Part shown: piece by piece, positions 1 to 8,512 of the stretch | How the letters are laid out: each line of letters begins with the position of its first letter | How positions within the stretch are numbered: the first letter of the stretch is position 1 | Assembly (NCBI GenBank): GCA_023436715.1 | Contig: JAEZIJ010000015.1 | Coordinates: 5,933 to 69,932, forward strand | Direction of reading: 5' to 3' | DNA: 64,000 bases | From: Acidobacteriota bacterium | Lineage (GTDB): Bacteria; Acidobacteriota; Terriglobia; Bryobacterales; Bryobacteraceae | Made by a program: the position numbers and the translations under genes | The notes under the pieces: generated by a model | Databases searched by the model: none | Seen by the model: only the letters and a program-made list of their open reading frames with translations | What the model was told of the DNA's origin: nothing

Positions 1-20
1 AGAACGTCACGGTTCACAAG

Positions 21-329
21 ATGGCTTTCCAGGCACACACCTTGTGGCTGATGTACTCGCCAGACGCGGCGCAGATATGCAGCTCTCCTGAGAGGCTCGC
101 CGAGAGTTACATGCGATGGATAGGGCAAGCCGAGCGCATCTCCGCCCTCGAAGCCGAGAACCGAAAGTTGACCGAGTACCGGGACCAGATCGACATACTG
201 CGCGACAGCGAATACATCTCCGCGCTCAAGTTCGGCTGGAATCTCGGGCAGGCAGACAGCAGCGCGGTGTTTCATCAGGCTATCGCGGCACGGCGGCGCG
301 AAATAGTCCGGGCCCGGAGGCCAGAATAG
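21..329 (+). CDS. Small phage protein with coiled-coil segment, start uncertain
   Basis: The product is about 102 residues if the ATG at 21 is used. The frame stays open to the left edge of the window, so the gene may be cut; an ATG at 51 is a shorter alternative. No good ribosome binding site precedes either ATG. Residues from about 38 to 60 are rich in Glu, Leu, Arg and Asp and could form a short coiled coil. It lies just upstream of the replication-type gene, so an early phage role is likely. I recognise no family. Confidence 0.5.
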   Translation: MAFQAHTLWLMYSPDAAQICSSPERLAESYMRWIGQAERISALEAENRKLTEYRDQIDILRDSEYISALKFGWNLGQADSSAVFHQAIAARRREIVRARRPE

Positions 330-562
330 TGCTCGACCCCCACTGCGAGCTCACCGCCGATGCATCCGTGTTACGCCTGTTAGCCGACCGGCTCAGGGAC
401 AGGGCTCCAGAGGCGTGGGACCAGGCCGGAGAGAGGCAGGGGGAGTTAATGGGTTTTTCTGCCGGCTGCAATAAGTCGGCAGAGAATTGCGGGCAACTCC
501 TGCGGGCCGGAGAACCCGGCCCGGCTCGCAATCTTTGCCCCTCAGGAGGGGGCCAACAGTGA
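329..562 (+). CDS. Possible small phage protein (77 residues, GTG start)
   Basis: This reading frame starts with GTG at 329, overlapping the last base of the preceding TAG stop, and ends with TGA at 560-562, overlapping the GTG start of the next gene. It fills a gap that otherwise has no gene in this tightly packed operon, which is the main argument for it. The N-terminal half is a plausible helix rich in Leu, Arg and Asp; the C-terminal half is Gly/Pro/Asn-rich and low in complexity. No family is recognised. It could be non-coding spacer. Confidence 0.35.
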   Translation: MLDPHCELTADASVLRLLADRLRDRAPEAWDQAGERQGELMGFSAGCNKSAENCGQLLRAGEPGPARNLCPSGGGQQ

Positions 563-1686
563 AGCGTGAAGCGTTCGACCATCCGAAGTTCCGACTTCTG
601 GGCCGCGACCTCAGAATCCCCATGTGCTACGTGCGGGGGATCATGGAGAGCCTGTGGCTGGTCACCGGCAGGAACTTCCCCCAGGGAGACGTCGGACGCT
701 GGAGCAATGAGGAGATCGCGGTAGCAATCGACTACCCCGGCGATGCCGACGAGCTGGTAAACGCGCTGATGCGGCGCCGCCTGGTGGACGAGATTCCGGA
801 CGGCCGGCTCTACGTCCACGACTGGCACGAGCACGCGGACCAGCACGTCCAAGCGACGATCGCGAAAGCGGGCCTGTACTTCGCCAACGGAGCGGAACCG
901 CAGATACCACACGACCTATTCAACGCTGGCGCGCGTGAGCGGATCAAGGCTGAGTACGACAAGCGCCGGTACGGGACAAGTCCCGCCGAGGAACGGGGCG
1001 AGTCCCGTACTGTTGTGGGGCCGGTCCCGGTAAGGTCCGGACTTGTCCCGGACGTTGCATCCATTGTCCCGGACGAGTCCCGGACTAGTCCGGACTTGTC
1101 CCGCTATGGTCCCGGACAAGTCCCCTCCATACCAGTGCCAGAGCCTGTGCCAGTGCCAGAGCCAGACGGTAAGCGAGCGAGCGACTCCTGTTCGGCAGTA
1201 GTGGGACCGCCGGCAGAAAAGCCGCTCGCTCGCCCGCCAAAAGCCGAATCCGGACTCACGCCCGCCGGAAAACTGCTCGCGGGACCGCCGGAAGAATCCC
1301 CGCCGCCGAGCAACGGTCAGTTGCGCCACACCCGGGCTGCGATCCAGGCGTACTTCGCCGCGGCGGACGATGGGATTGTGGGCCGAGTGCTCCAGGCCTG
1401 CCAGCGCATCGACCCGCAAATCACGGACGAGGAATGCGGAATCTGGTGTCACGCGGTGATGCCCGAGGGCGGGGTGAAGCGATCGCGCGGCCCGGCGTGG
1501 TTCGAGCGCGTGGTTCCGGAAGAGCTCGGCAAGCGTCTGCGTGATGTGTGGCTGCTGCGCTCGTTCGTACGGGGAGAATTCACGCCCGCGGAGGCTGGTC
1601 GAATCATCGCGGACGGCAAGGCAGATTGGCGGCTTACGCGAGCGCTACGCGCCTGGCTTGCGCTCCAGCAGGAGGCGGCGGTATGA
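559..1686 (+). CDS. Putative phage replisome organiser / replication initiation protein
   Basis: The product is about 375 residues. The GTG at 559 is chosen because AGGAGGGGG sits at 544-552, ideally spaced. Residues 1 to about 120 look like the winged-helix N-terminal domain of phage DnaD/DnaT-like replisome organisers: basic start, a VGRWSNEEIA helix, and a YVHDWHEH segment typical of the family. A long Pro/Ser/Glu-rich linker follows (about 140-260), then a helical C-terminal domain that may contact host helicase or loader. The linker DNA carries the phased GTCC array described separately, an arrangement like lambda gene O with its internal origin. Gene position at the early end of the phage fits. 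Function is inferred from layout and domain style, not from a diagnostic motif. Confidence 0.65.
   Translation: MKREAFDHPKFRLLGRDLRIPMCYVRGIMESLWLVTGRNFPQGDVGRWSNEEIAVAIDYPGDADELVNALMRRRLVDEIPDGRLYVHDWHEHADQHVQATIAKAGLYFANGAEPQIPHDLFNAGARERIKAEYDKRRYGTSPAEERGESRTVVGPVPVRSGLVPDVASIVPDESRTSPDLSRYGPGQVPSIPVPEPVPVPEPDGKRASDSCSAVVGPPAEKPLARPPKAESGLTPAGKLLAGPPEESPPPSNGQLRHTRAAIQAYFAAADDGIVGRVLQACQRIDPQITDEECGIWCHAVMPEGGVKRSRGPAWFERVVPEELGKRLRDVWLLRSFVRGEFTPAEAGRIIADGKADWRLTRALRAWLALQQEAAV
980..1124 (+). repeat. Helically phased GTCC iteron array, candidate phage replication origin
   Basis: The tetramer GTCC begins at 980, 1002, 1024, 1035, 1045, 1066, 1077, 1088, 1098, 1109 and 1120. The steps are 22, 22, 11, 10, 21, 11, 11, 10, 11 and 11 bases, all close to whole turns of B-DNA. 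GTCCCGGAC occurs exactly four times (1045, 1066, 1077, 1109), and a 16-base direct repeat starts at 1035 and 1088. Steps of 10, 11 and 22 are not multiples of three, so the pattern is not a protein repeat. It lies inside a replication-type gene, as lambda iterons lie inside gene O. Origin function is inferred. No clear AT-rich unwinding element follows directly. Confidence 0.6.
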
Positions 1687-1850
1687 CGTGCCCACACTGC
1701 AACGGCTCCGGATGGATCACGGTCGAGCGCTACGGCTACAGCGGCGCCGTGCGATGTGTGTGCCAGCCGCAACGCGCACCCAGGCTGAAACGCATGCGGA
1801 AGCTGCAGGCTCCGGCGGATCGGAAGCAAGCTGCGGCGGGGGAACGATAA
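1683..1850 (+). CDS. Small zinc-ribbon protein
   Basis: The product is 55 residues, starting at an ATG that overlaps the stop of the replication gene (ATGA). It opens with CPHCNGSGWI, a DnaJ-type CxxCxGxG knuckle, and has a second pair in the form CVC about 22 residues later, so it can probably bind one zinc ion. The C-terminal half is basic. Translational coupling to the upstream gene suggests a role in early nucleic-acid transactions, but nothing more specific can be said. Confidence 0.7.
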   Translation: MTCPHCNGSGWITVERYGYSGAVRCVCQPQRAPRLKRMRKLQAPADRKQAAAGER

Positions 1851-1863
1851 CCCGGAATAGCCT

Positions 1864-2538
1864 ATGCCGCGTGGAACCAAAGTCAGCAAAGAGGCAAAAC
1901 GGGTCAAGGTGGCGAAGGCCTTGGTGGCCGGCCGTAAGCAGCCGGAAATCGCCCAGGAGACAGGCATATCTGTCCCTTACGTGGGCGAGCTGGCGCGCGA
2001 GCCCGAGACGCAGGCGCTTATCCAGCAGATCCTTGCTCCGCACCGGGCAAGGCTGGCCAAGATCGCGGAGCAGTCAATTGCGCTTGTCGAGCGGGCCACG
2101 TCGGTCGATGTGAAGCAGCGCGATGACCGCATCAACGGGCTGTGCGATCGTATCGTGCGGCTCCGCCAGATCATCGCGGAGCGGTCTACGCACCCCACCT
2201 CGGCTAAGTGTCCTGGTGGCCGAACGGGTCTGATGTCGCACACGCTCAAGAGCGTTGGTTCAGGTCCGCTGGCTACAGTTGTCGATGAGTACGAGCTTGA
2301 CACCGGCCTACTCCAGGAACTGCGCGAGCACGAACGGCAGTTGCGCGACGAGTTGAACGACTTTCGGCCCAACATGCAGGCGGTTCAACGGGCGTGTGAT
2401 CTGCTCGAGTTGGCGCAGGGCGGCAAGCGATCGGATTCACCCGGCGGGGCGTCCGCCGGTAATTTCACGCTGGTGCAAATCATGAATCTGCTCCAGCTCA
2501 CCGGAGGCGAAGGGAATGGCGGCAAATGCGGTCGATGA
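1864..2538 (+). CDS. HTH protein, candidate terminase small subunit
   Basis: The product is 224 residues. The first 30 residues are basic and are followed by a helix-turn-helix near residues 25-45 (a GRKQPEIAQETGIS segment and its recognition helix), of the type found in phage terminase small subunits and resolvase-like DNA-binding proteins. The middle and C-terminal parts are long charged helices likely to oligomerise. It is the closest DNA-binding protein upstream of the large terminase subunit at 3975, which supports a small-terminase role, but the genes are separated by a sigma factor and three small genes. A transcription regulator is the main alternative. Confidence 0.5.
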   Translation: MPRGTKVSKEAKRVKVAKALVAGRKQPEIAQETGISVPYVGELAREPETQALIQQILAPHRARLAKIAEQSIALVERATSVDVKQRDDRINGLCDRIVRLRQIIAERSTHPTSAKCPGGRTGLMSHTLKSVGSGPLATVVDEYELDTGLLQELREHERQLRDELNDFRPNMQAVQRACDLLELAQGGKRSDSPGGASAGNFTLVQIMNLLQLTGGEGNGGKCGR

Positions 2539-3334
2539 GCGCGGCAACACGAGGTTTCACAAAACAGCTAGTTGTTTTGTGCAGGCCCAGTTTTCCGATC
2601 TGTCGGCGATCCCAGACGACGTGCTGGCAAGCGAGTATCACCGGCGGATCGCGCTGCGCCGCAACAAGAATGGCGCCGGAAGCGGACGGCCTCGCGTCAT
2701 CCATGCCTGCTCCGACTGCGGAGCGCAAATGTCCGCGCGCGAGCTTCGCGGGCACGCCTGCCAGACCATCCTTGAGCGCAGGCGCCGGAAGATGATCGAG
2801 CGCCGGGTGACGCGGCATATCGGCTGGGCGCATGACGTTGCCCGCCAGGCTATCCGCCGGCTCCCTCCCTGCATCGAGTTGTCCGACTTGGAGCAGGTTG
2901 CCAGTATTGCGCTGATGGACTGCGCCGCAAGTTACAGCACGACTCCGGGCCCTGGTTACGACAGGCCCACTCCATTTCGCACGTTCGCCTGGAAGTCGGT
3001 CTATTACGGCTGTCTGATGTCAGTCCGCGGCCGTGTGTATCGGGACTCGACGCATGAGCCGCTCACCGATCGCGCGGTGGGTCCGGAAGAGTTACAGCAG
3101 CAGGCAGAGCGCAGTCAGGTGTTCGACGCGCTGGCAGAGATGATCCAGGAGCTTCCCCCCATCCAGGCGGCCGTGCTGGCGCTGCGGTACTTCCAGGATT
3201 TGAGTATTGCCGAGGCCGCGAAGGAGCTACAGATCAGTGAGGGGTGGGCTTCACAGCAGCATGTGGCGGGGCTGATGGCGTTGAAGGAAGCCCTGGTCGA
3301 GAAAGGCGTAAACAAAATCAAGGACTGTTTATGA
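2516..3334 (+). CDS. Phage-encoded sigma-70 family RNA polymerase sigma factor with N-terminal zinc finger
   Basis: The product is 272 residues; the ATG at 2516 has GGAGG at 2503-2507 and overlaps the upstream gene by 23 bases. Residues 60-85 hold a CSDC...HAC zinc-finger-like cluster. Residues about 110-180 resemble sigma region 2 (DLEQVASIALMDC followed by an aromatic FRTFAWKSVYYG stretch). The C-terminus is a clear region 4 HTH: LRYFQDLSIAEAAKEL then a recognition helix around WASQQHVAG. Short sigma factors of this kind redirect host RNA polymerase to phage promoters. Position before the structural genes suggests control of late transcription. I could not identify its target promoters. Confidence 0.82.
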   Translation: MAANAVDERGNTRFHKTASCFVQAQFSDLSAIPDDVLASEYHRRIALRRNKNGAGSGRPRVIHACSDCGAQMSARELRGHACQTILERRRRKMIERRVTRHIGWAHDVARQAIRRLPPCIELSDLEQVASIALMDCAASYSTTPGPGYDRPTPFRTFAWKSVYYGCLMSVRGRVYRDSTHEPLTDRAVGPEELQQQAERSQVFDALAEMIQELPPIQAAVLALRYFQDLSIAEAAKELQISEGWASQQHVAGLMALKEALVEKGVNKIKDCL

Positions 3335-3615
3335 GCGATATACGTGACCGACTTGACGATGACCCTACGAGAGTTTCGAAGCGCAATACCGCGCTTCTCC
3401 TTCCCGAAGAACAGGCCATGCCGGTGTGTCCGTACTGCGGAATGGACCCGCTGCAGTTTCGGACCGGGAAGATGCTTACGAGTGCGGGAGAGGTCGTGTT
3501 CTATGCGTTCTGTATCAACCGGAACTGCAGGAAACTGCTACCGCTGAACATGATCGGGATGGAGCCGCCTCGCGTTGGCCTTCCTCGGCCAGGGATCATT
3601 GGGGCGAACTTATGA
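3331..3615 (+). CDS. Small zinc-ribbon protein
   Basis: The product is 94 residues. The ATG at 3331 overlaps the sigma-factor stop codon (ATGA), so it is probably translationally coupled to it. CPYCGMD near residue 32 and CINRNC near residue 60 form a two-knuckle zinc ribbon. No enzyme motif is seen. Coupling to the sigma gene raises the possibility of a transcription accessory role, but this is only an inference from position. Confidence 0.7.
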   Translation: MSDIRDRLDDDPTRVSKRNTALLLPEEQAMPVCPYCGMDPLQFRTGKMLTSAGEVVFYAFCINRNCRKLLPLNMIGMEPPRVGLPRPGIIGANL

Positions 3616-3785
3616 GCCGCGGTTGTGACTTCGAAAAGTCAAGCTTCAGTGTGGTGGTGTCGGATCACGGAAAGGTGATGCCGGGAACGTGCGAGGCGTG
3701 CGTTTTCGGCGCCGATGAGCCGCACGCGGAGGGCTGCGATGCCCATATGCTCGAAAAGGGCCTACGGGTGGAGGTGATACGGTGA
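3612..3785 (+). CDS. Small phage protein of unknown function
   Basis: The product is 57 residues, with ATGA overlap to the upstream stop and GTGA overlap to the downstream start, so it is embedded in a coupled run of small genes. It contains several Cys and His residues (TCEACVFG and EGCDAHM), which could hold a metal. No family is recognised. Confidence 0.6.
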   Translation: MSRGCDFEKSSFSVVVSDHGKVMPGTCEACVFGADEPHAEGCDAHMLEKGLRVEVIR

Positions 3786-3991
3786 GCTCCGACCCGATCC
3801 GCTTCCGATGCCTGGTTCCGCCCCTGAATGAAGCGTGGTGCGACTACGGCGGAGGCCACACCTTTATGTCGCGCGCGCGAGTTCGCAAGGGCAAGAAGCG
3901 CTGCTGTGAAGATCCGGAGCACAAGGCTGAACAGAAGGCCGATTGGGTAGCCAAAGCCAAGCTACGGAGCGAGCGTGTACACCCCATCTGA
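3782..3991 (+). CDS. Small basic phage protein of unknown function
   Basis: The product is 69 residues from a GTG that overlaps the upstream stop. Its 3' end overlaps the large terminase start by 17 bases. It is strongly basic in the second half, with a CC pair, so nucleic-acid binding is possible. I see no known domain. Confidence 0.6.
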   Translation: MSSDPIRFRCLVPPLNEAWCDYGGGHTFMSRARVRKGKKRCCEDPEHKAEQKADWVAKAKLRSERVHPI

Positions 3992-5753
3992 AGCCCAGAA
4001 GATCATCAATGCTGCCGGCGGCCGTGAAGCGGTGATCCAATCCGTGCGCCGCGAGTTCTTCGACCACCGCGGATTCTGCGAAAAGCTCAAGATCCACGAC
4101 AAGCTGGGCCATCTGCGCACGCCAGACTGGCACTCGGGCTGGGAAAAGATGGCGAAGCTGGTGGATCGGCAGCAGAAGCTTGGGCGCCCCATCCGCATCC
4201 TCGATCTCAAGTCACGCCAGGCGCAGCACTCAGCCGGATGGTGTACGCACCTGTTCAAGCGCGTGGCTTTCATGCCTGGGCAGCACGCGCGCGTCTTCTG
4301 CGACCTGCACAAGAACGCGGCGAACTTGCAGCGGTACATGAAGACCTACGCCGACTTCTACTCACCGGGTCCAAGGGGACTCGCCACCGTCGGACCGGTG
4401 AACGAGAATAAGTCCGAGCACAAGCTCGAATGGCCCGGGGACTCATGGGTAGAGTTCGGATCTGCGGAGAACGCGACCGGCGGGCGTTCCGCTGCGGTAC
4501 GGCATCTGATATGCGACGAGTTCGCCTTCTGGCGCGACGCCGAAACGCTGATGACCGGGTTGCTCAACTCGGTTCCCGACGACCCGGACACGTTCATCGT
4601 CATCGACAGTACGGCCAACGGTGCCGGCGGCCCGTTCTATGAGCGGTGGAAAACCTACAGCGACCCAGGCTATACGGGCGATTGGACCGCAGCTTTCTTC
4701 GCGTGGCTCGAGCACTACGAGAACGTCCGTGAGATCGAGGATTTGCGGCGCTTCGAAGACTCGCTGTCGCGCGAGGAGCAGGAGTTACAGAAGACCTTCC
4801 GGCTTTCGCTTGAGCAGTTGAACTGGCGCCGCTGGGCGATCCAGAACAAGTGCGAAGGGAGCATTGAGAAGTTCCATCAGGAGCACCCGGCCACAGCCGA
4901 GGAAGCCTTCCTCACCTCCGGGCGCCCAAGGTTCGACCTCATTTCGCTTGGCAGGATGCGCTCCTCGCAGGATTCCCAGGTTGGTGATCTGGAGCGGGTG
5001 AAGGTGGGGACCCGTGAGCAGATCCTGTTCCGCCCGCGCGAGGACGGCCGCGGCCCCCTGCAAGTATTCAAGCGGCCTGCGGACGGAAGGCTGTATGTGA
5101 TCGGAGCGGATCCGGCCGAGGGCATCGACGCGGGCGACGGAAAGAGCGACCCCGACTTTAGCGCAGCCTGCGTGCTCGACCAGGACACCGGGGAACAGGT
5201 TGCGGCATTCCGTGACCGGCTGGAGCCCGATCCGTTCGGCGACCTACTGGTTACGCTGGCCGAATGGTACCACTGGGCGTTCCTTGTGCCCGAGGTCAAC
5301 TCCGTGGGGCTCGCGCTCATCCAGGCCATCCTCTACCGCCGCTACCCCGTCCACCTGATCTACCACCGCGACCGCGATCCCGACGACCGGCGGCCGGCGA
5401 TGCTACAGGAGCTGGGCTGGAAGGAGACGGCGGTCACCCGTCAACAGCTCATTTCGAATCACGACCGCATGATTCGAGAGTTGGCGGTTTCCATCAAAGA
5501 CCCGGTTGCCCTGAGCGAGCACCGCACGTTCGTCATCAAGCCAAGTGGCCGCGTAGAGCACCAGGAAGGCTCGCACGACGACGCCGTGTTTGCCGCGGCG
5601 CTGGCTTCCATCGGACTGAATGTGGCTCCCCGCATCCGCGCCATGTTCGAAAAGAAGCCCACGCCGCCCTCCCAGGATCCGGACGATGACGACGACGAAG
5701 TGAGCCGCGGCGGGCGCTCGCGGCAATATTCGGGCGTGAGGAGATACCGCTAA
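3975..5753 (+). CDS. Terminase large subunit
   Basis: This is the packaging motor ATPase and nuclease, about 592 residues from GTG. The ATPase half shows a degenerate Walker A-like KSRQAQHS at 79-86, a Walker B at 178-182 (LICDE, with D181 and E182) and motif III DSTANG at 211-216. The RNase H-like nuclease half shows the three expected acids: D379 in GADPAEG, E440 in VPEVN, and D535/D536 in SHDDAVF. The Asp-rich tail is typical of phage terminases. The portal gene follows after one base. A full set of motifs and normal length make it look functional. Confidence 0.95.
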   Translation: MYTPSEAQKIINAAGGREAVIQSVRREFFDHRGFCEKLKIHDKLGHLRTPDWHSGWEKMAKLVDRQQKLGRPIRILDLKSRQAQHSAGWCTHLFKRVAFMPGQHARVFCDLHKNAANLQRYMKTYADFYSPGPRGLATVGPVNENKSEHKLEWPGDSWVEFGSAENATGGRSAAVRHLICDEFAFWRDAETLMTGLLNSVPDDPDTFIVIDSTANGAGGPFYERWKTYSDPGYTGDWTAAFFAWLEHYENVREIEDLRRFEDSLSREEQELQKTFRLSLEQLNWRRWAIQNKCEGSIEKFHQEHPATAEEAFLTSGRPRFDLISLGRMRSSQDSQVGDLERVKVGTREQILFRPREDGRGPLQVFKRPADGRLYVIGADPAEGIDAGDGKSDPDFSAACVLDQDTGEQVAAFRDRLEPDPFGDLLVTLAEWYHWAFLVPEVNSVGLALIQAILYRRYPVHLIYHRDRDPDDRRPAMLQELGWKETAVTRQQLISNHDRMIRELAVSIKDPVALSEHRTFVIKPSGRVEHQEGSHDDAVFAAALASIGLNVAPRIRAMFEKKPTPPSQDPDDDDDEVSRGGRSRQYSGVRRYR

Positions 5754-5754
5754 A

Positions 5755-7836
5755 GTGGCGCTCTTGAAGCTCTCCGAAGAACAACTCACCCGGCTCGGAA
5801 ATCGCATCGATGACGGCTGGAGCGGTGCCAAGGGTTCGCACTCCGAGCGCATGGACCGGTGCAAGCTGGCCTACCGCCGCTTCCGCAATATGCTCGACGC
5901 ACCGTCCGCTGGCGATGCGCGGAAGTCCAACGTGCGCGTCCCGCTTGTGCAGTGGCAGGTTCTCGCGGAGCTGGCGGCCGAGGCGGGCGCCCTGTTCGGT
6001 GACGACGCAGAGGTAGTCGCGCTTCCGACTGGGGCCACGGACCAGAAGCTGGTCAAGAAGGTGGCCAGGTTCGTGGACTGGCGTGTGTTTCATTCCATGC
6101 GGGCGCTGAATCCATTCCTCGAGTTCATCTTCCGCAAGATCACGTACGGTCGCTCCTTCGCGCTGTCTCCCTGGAAAGTCGAGGAATACACGGTCCTGGA
6201 CGATGACGGAAACAGAAAGAAGGCCATCTGGTACGACGGGCCGGACTTCATCCCCCTGTGGCCCGACGAGTTGATCGTGCCGGCGGAGCGGGTGCGCAGC
6301 ATCCACGAGTTCAGTTGGGTGATAGTGCGCAGCCGGGCCACCTGGGACGAACTGCTCCGCGGAGAGATGGCGGGCAGGTACGCCGACGTACGGAAGAACA
6401 TCGCGCGGATCAAGGGCCATGCTCAATCAGGCACGGAAACTGCCGCTCAGGGCGACGAGGTGAGGCAGGAGGCCGATACCGCCAGCGGAGTGAACTGCCA
6501 GAACGCCGGCGAATCCCGCGGCTCTCTCGAAGTTTGGACGTGGTACGGACACTCCGAGCCCGACGAAGCAACCGGCGAAAAGGACGAATGGGCAGTCACC
6601 TACCTGCCTGACGTTAAGCTGGTCATCGGCGTTCAGGATCTCGCTGAAATCTACCCCCGAGCGAAGAATCGGCGCCCGATTGTGGAGTCGGCCATGCTGC
6701 CCACGGGCGACTACTGGGGCATGGGGTTCGCCGAACTGCTGGAGGTATGGGAAGACGAACTGACTGCAAACGAGAACCTGTTTACCGACGCGGCCGAGTT
6801 CAGCGTCGGGCCGGTGATCTTTGCCAAGCCAGCGCTGGCGGAACAGATTCGAAGGCAAAGGTACGAGCCTTTTACGGTCATTCCAACCGACGATCCCAAT
6901 GGCGTGAAAGTGGTTCAGCCGCAAGTGAACCCTGCTGGGTATCAGATCAAGAACCAGAACACGCTCGCCATCGTGGAGCGGCTGACTGGGCGCTCCGACC
7001 AGGCTATGGGCCGCTCGATCGACCGTCCCAACGCCCCGCGCACGCTCGGCGGCCAGCAGTTACTGCTCCAGGAGGGCAATGTCCGAGTCGGCTTGAATAT
7101 GACCGTGCTGCGCGAGGACATGGGGGCCATTCTCAGCCACATCTGGGAACTGGAGTGCCAGTTCGCGGGCGAGGGTGGCGTATTCTTCCGCGTAACTGAG
7201 GAAGAGGCCGGTGGGCTATTCCCGGTCGAAAACGGCGGCTCCGTGATGGAGCAGCGCGACTTCGCCGGCCGATACGACTTCGACATCCGCTTCGCCACCT
7301 CCAACTGGGACCGGATGGCGAAAAAGCAGGACGCGATGGTCCTGTTCCAGTCTGCGGTCCAGAACCCCATAATCGCCACCAACCCGAAGGCGCTGTGGGC
7401 CGTCACGAACAAGCTATACCAGGCGTTCGGGGACGATCATTTCGCGGACATCGTGCCCGAGCCTCCCGACCTAGGCACGCCGAAGAAGCCCAAGGACGAA
7501 TGGGTGCTGTGCGTGCAGGGAGAGGAAATCAGCGTCAACCCGCTCGACGACGACGACGCCCACATGATGGAGCACGACCGGCAACTCGAGAAGGCGGCCA
7601 AGCAGGTTGCCGCCGTAGAGCCGATCAGCAAAGACGCGATTCGGGCGATGATAACTCACGTCGTCGATCACAAGGCCCAGAAGCGGCAGAAGATGATCCT
7701 CCAGGCCATCACCCAGAATATCCAGGGCGAGATTCAGGCTTCGGCGGGGCAGGAACTGGCCGGGATGCTGGGGGCTCCGCAGATGCCCCAGGAACAGCAG
7801 CAGGAACAGCCGGGACCGGCGGGAGTTGAGCAGTGA
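5755..7836 (+). CDS. Portal protein
   Basis: The product is 693 residues from GTG, directly after the terminase. The length, the acidic N-terminal region, a YGRSFALSPWKVEEY segment and the long helical, Gln-rich C-terminus match the large portal proteins of short-tailed phages. Portals form the twelve-part ring through which DNA enters and leaves the head. Position between the large terminase and the scaffold/capsid genes is canonical. Residues 130-230 contain a low-complexity, charged insertion. The assignment rests on size, order and overall composition; there is no short diagnostic motif. Confidence 0.9.
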   Translation: MALLKLSEEQLTRLGNRIDDGWSGAKGSHSERMDRCKLAYRRFRNMLDAPSAGDARKSNVRVPLVQWQVLAELAAEAGALFGDDAEVVALPTGATDQKLVKKVARFVDWRVFHSMRALNPFLEFIFRKITYGRSFALSPWKVEEYTVLDDDGNRKKAIWYDGPDFIPLWPDELIVPAERVRSIHEFSWVIVRSRATWDELLRGEMAGRYADVRKNIARIKGHAQSGTETAAQGDEVRQEADTASGVNCQNAGESRGSLEVWTWYGHSEPDEATGEKDEWAVTYLPDVKLVIGVQDLAEIYPRAKNRRPIVESAMLPTGDYWGMGFAELLEVWEDELTANENLFTDAAEFSVGPVIFAKPALAEQIRRQRYEPFTVIPTDDPNGVKVVQPQVNPAGYQIKNQNTLAIVERLTGRSDQAMGRSIDRPNAPRTLGGQQLLLQEGNVRVGLNMTVLREDMGAILSHIWELECQFAGEGGVFFRVTEEEAGGLFPVENGGSVMEQRDFAGRYDFDIRFATSNWDRMAKKQDAMVLFQSAVQNPIIATNPKALWAVTNKLYQAFGDDHFADIVPEPPDLGTPKKPKDEWVLCVQGEEISVNPLDDDDAHMMEHDRQLEKAAKQVAAVEPISKDAIRAMITHVVDHKAQKRQKMILQAITQNIQGEIQASAGQELAGMLGAPQMPQEQQQEQPGPAGVEQ

Positions 7837-8270
7837 CGGACGCTGAGTTCCGGAAGCAGAAAGCCCGCATCCTGAAAGCCTTCAATCGATGGCGCAACCC
7901 CACCGGCATGGACGAGTTTGTCATCACCCACCACTGGCACCGGGAGGGGCTACCCGATGGCAAGGAAGACGCAAAGAATGTCTCCCTGGCGAGTGCCAAC
8001 GCCAAGTGGGAGTACCTGTACGTAGATTTCCACTGGAACCTGCGGGAGTTCCTCAACCTGTCCGACAACGCTCTGGACCGGGCCGTGCGCCACGAGATCG
8101 CCCACGCGCTAGTGGCGGAGATGCGCGAGTACGCCTGCGAGAGCGACGAGGGTTGCAAGGTAGCCCACGAGGAGCGGGTCGTCTCCAAACTGGCGTTCGT
8201 GCTGAACTGGTGCCGACTGGCGGGAGAGAAGGACGCACGAAAGCCAAAAAAGAAAGCCAAAAAGTCATGA
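7833..8270 (+). CDS. HExxH metallopeptidase-like protein
   Basis: The product is 145 residues from a GTG overlapping the portal stop. A long helix contains HEIAHALV, with H87, E88 and H91 forming an HExxH zinc-peptidase motif; H112, E113 or E114 in KVAHEER could give the third ligand. The C-terminus is Lys-rich. Proteins of this kind recur in phages near head genes, usually without a proven role. It could process a virion protein, since no serine-type prohead protease is evident here, or act on a host target. Activity is predicted, not shown. Confidence 0.72.
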   Translation: MTDAEFRKQKARILKAFNRWRNPTGMDEFVITHHWHREGLPDGKEDAKNVSLASANAKWEYLYVDFHWNLREFLNLSDNALDRAVRHEIAHALVAEMREYACESDEGCKVAHEERVVSKLAFVLNWCRLAGEKDARKPKKKAKKS

Positions 8271-8512
8271 CCCAGTACACCGAGCAGGACATAGACGACC
8301 TCCGCGACCTCGTGCAGCACCCGGGCTGGAAGCTGTTCCAGGAGCGCCTCTCGCTGGTGGACGAGCAGACCACCGAGACGCTCAGGACGAACAAAGACTG
8401 GGCGGAAGTATGCCGGGCGCAGGGCGCCAGCAGGATTCTGGAAACGGTTTCCATCATCCCCCAGATAATCGAACGCGAGTACGAGTCCATTCCGAAAAAG
8501 GAGCGCCCGTAA
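8267..8512 (+). CDS. Conserved-type small phage head-module protein
   Basis: The product is 81 residues with ATGA overlap to the upstream gene. It is an acidic helical protein containing HPGWKLFQERL, a segment I recognise from short proteins that follow portal genes in podovirus-like phages. Its function is unknown; a virion or assembly role is inferred from position. Confidence 0.7.
   Translation: MTQYTEQDIDDLRDLVQHPGWKLFQERLSLVDEQTTETLRTNKDWAEVCRAQGASRILETVSIIPQIIEREYESIPKKERP

Noticed and set aside
980..1124. A CRISPR array
   Set aside because: The repeats are only 4-16 bases long, spacers are 1-2 helical turns, and no cas genes are present.
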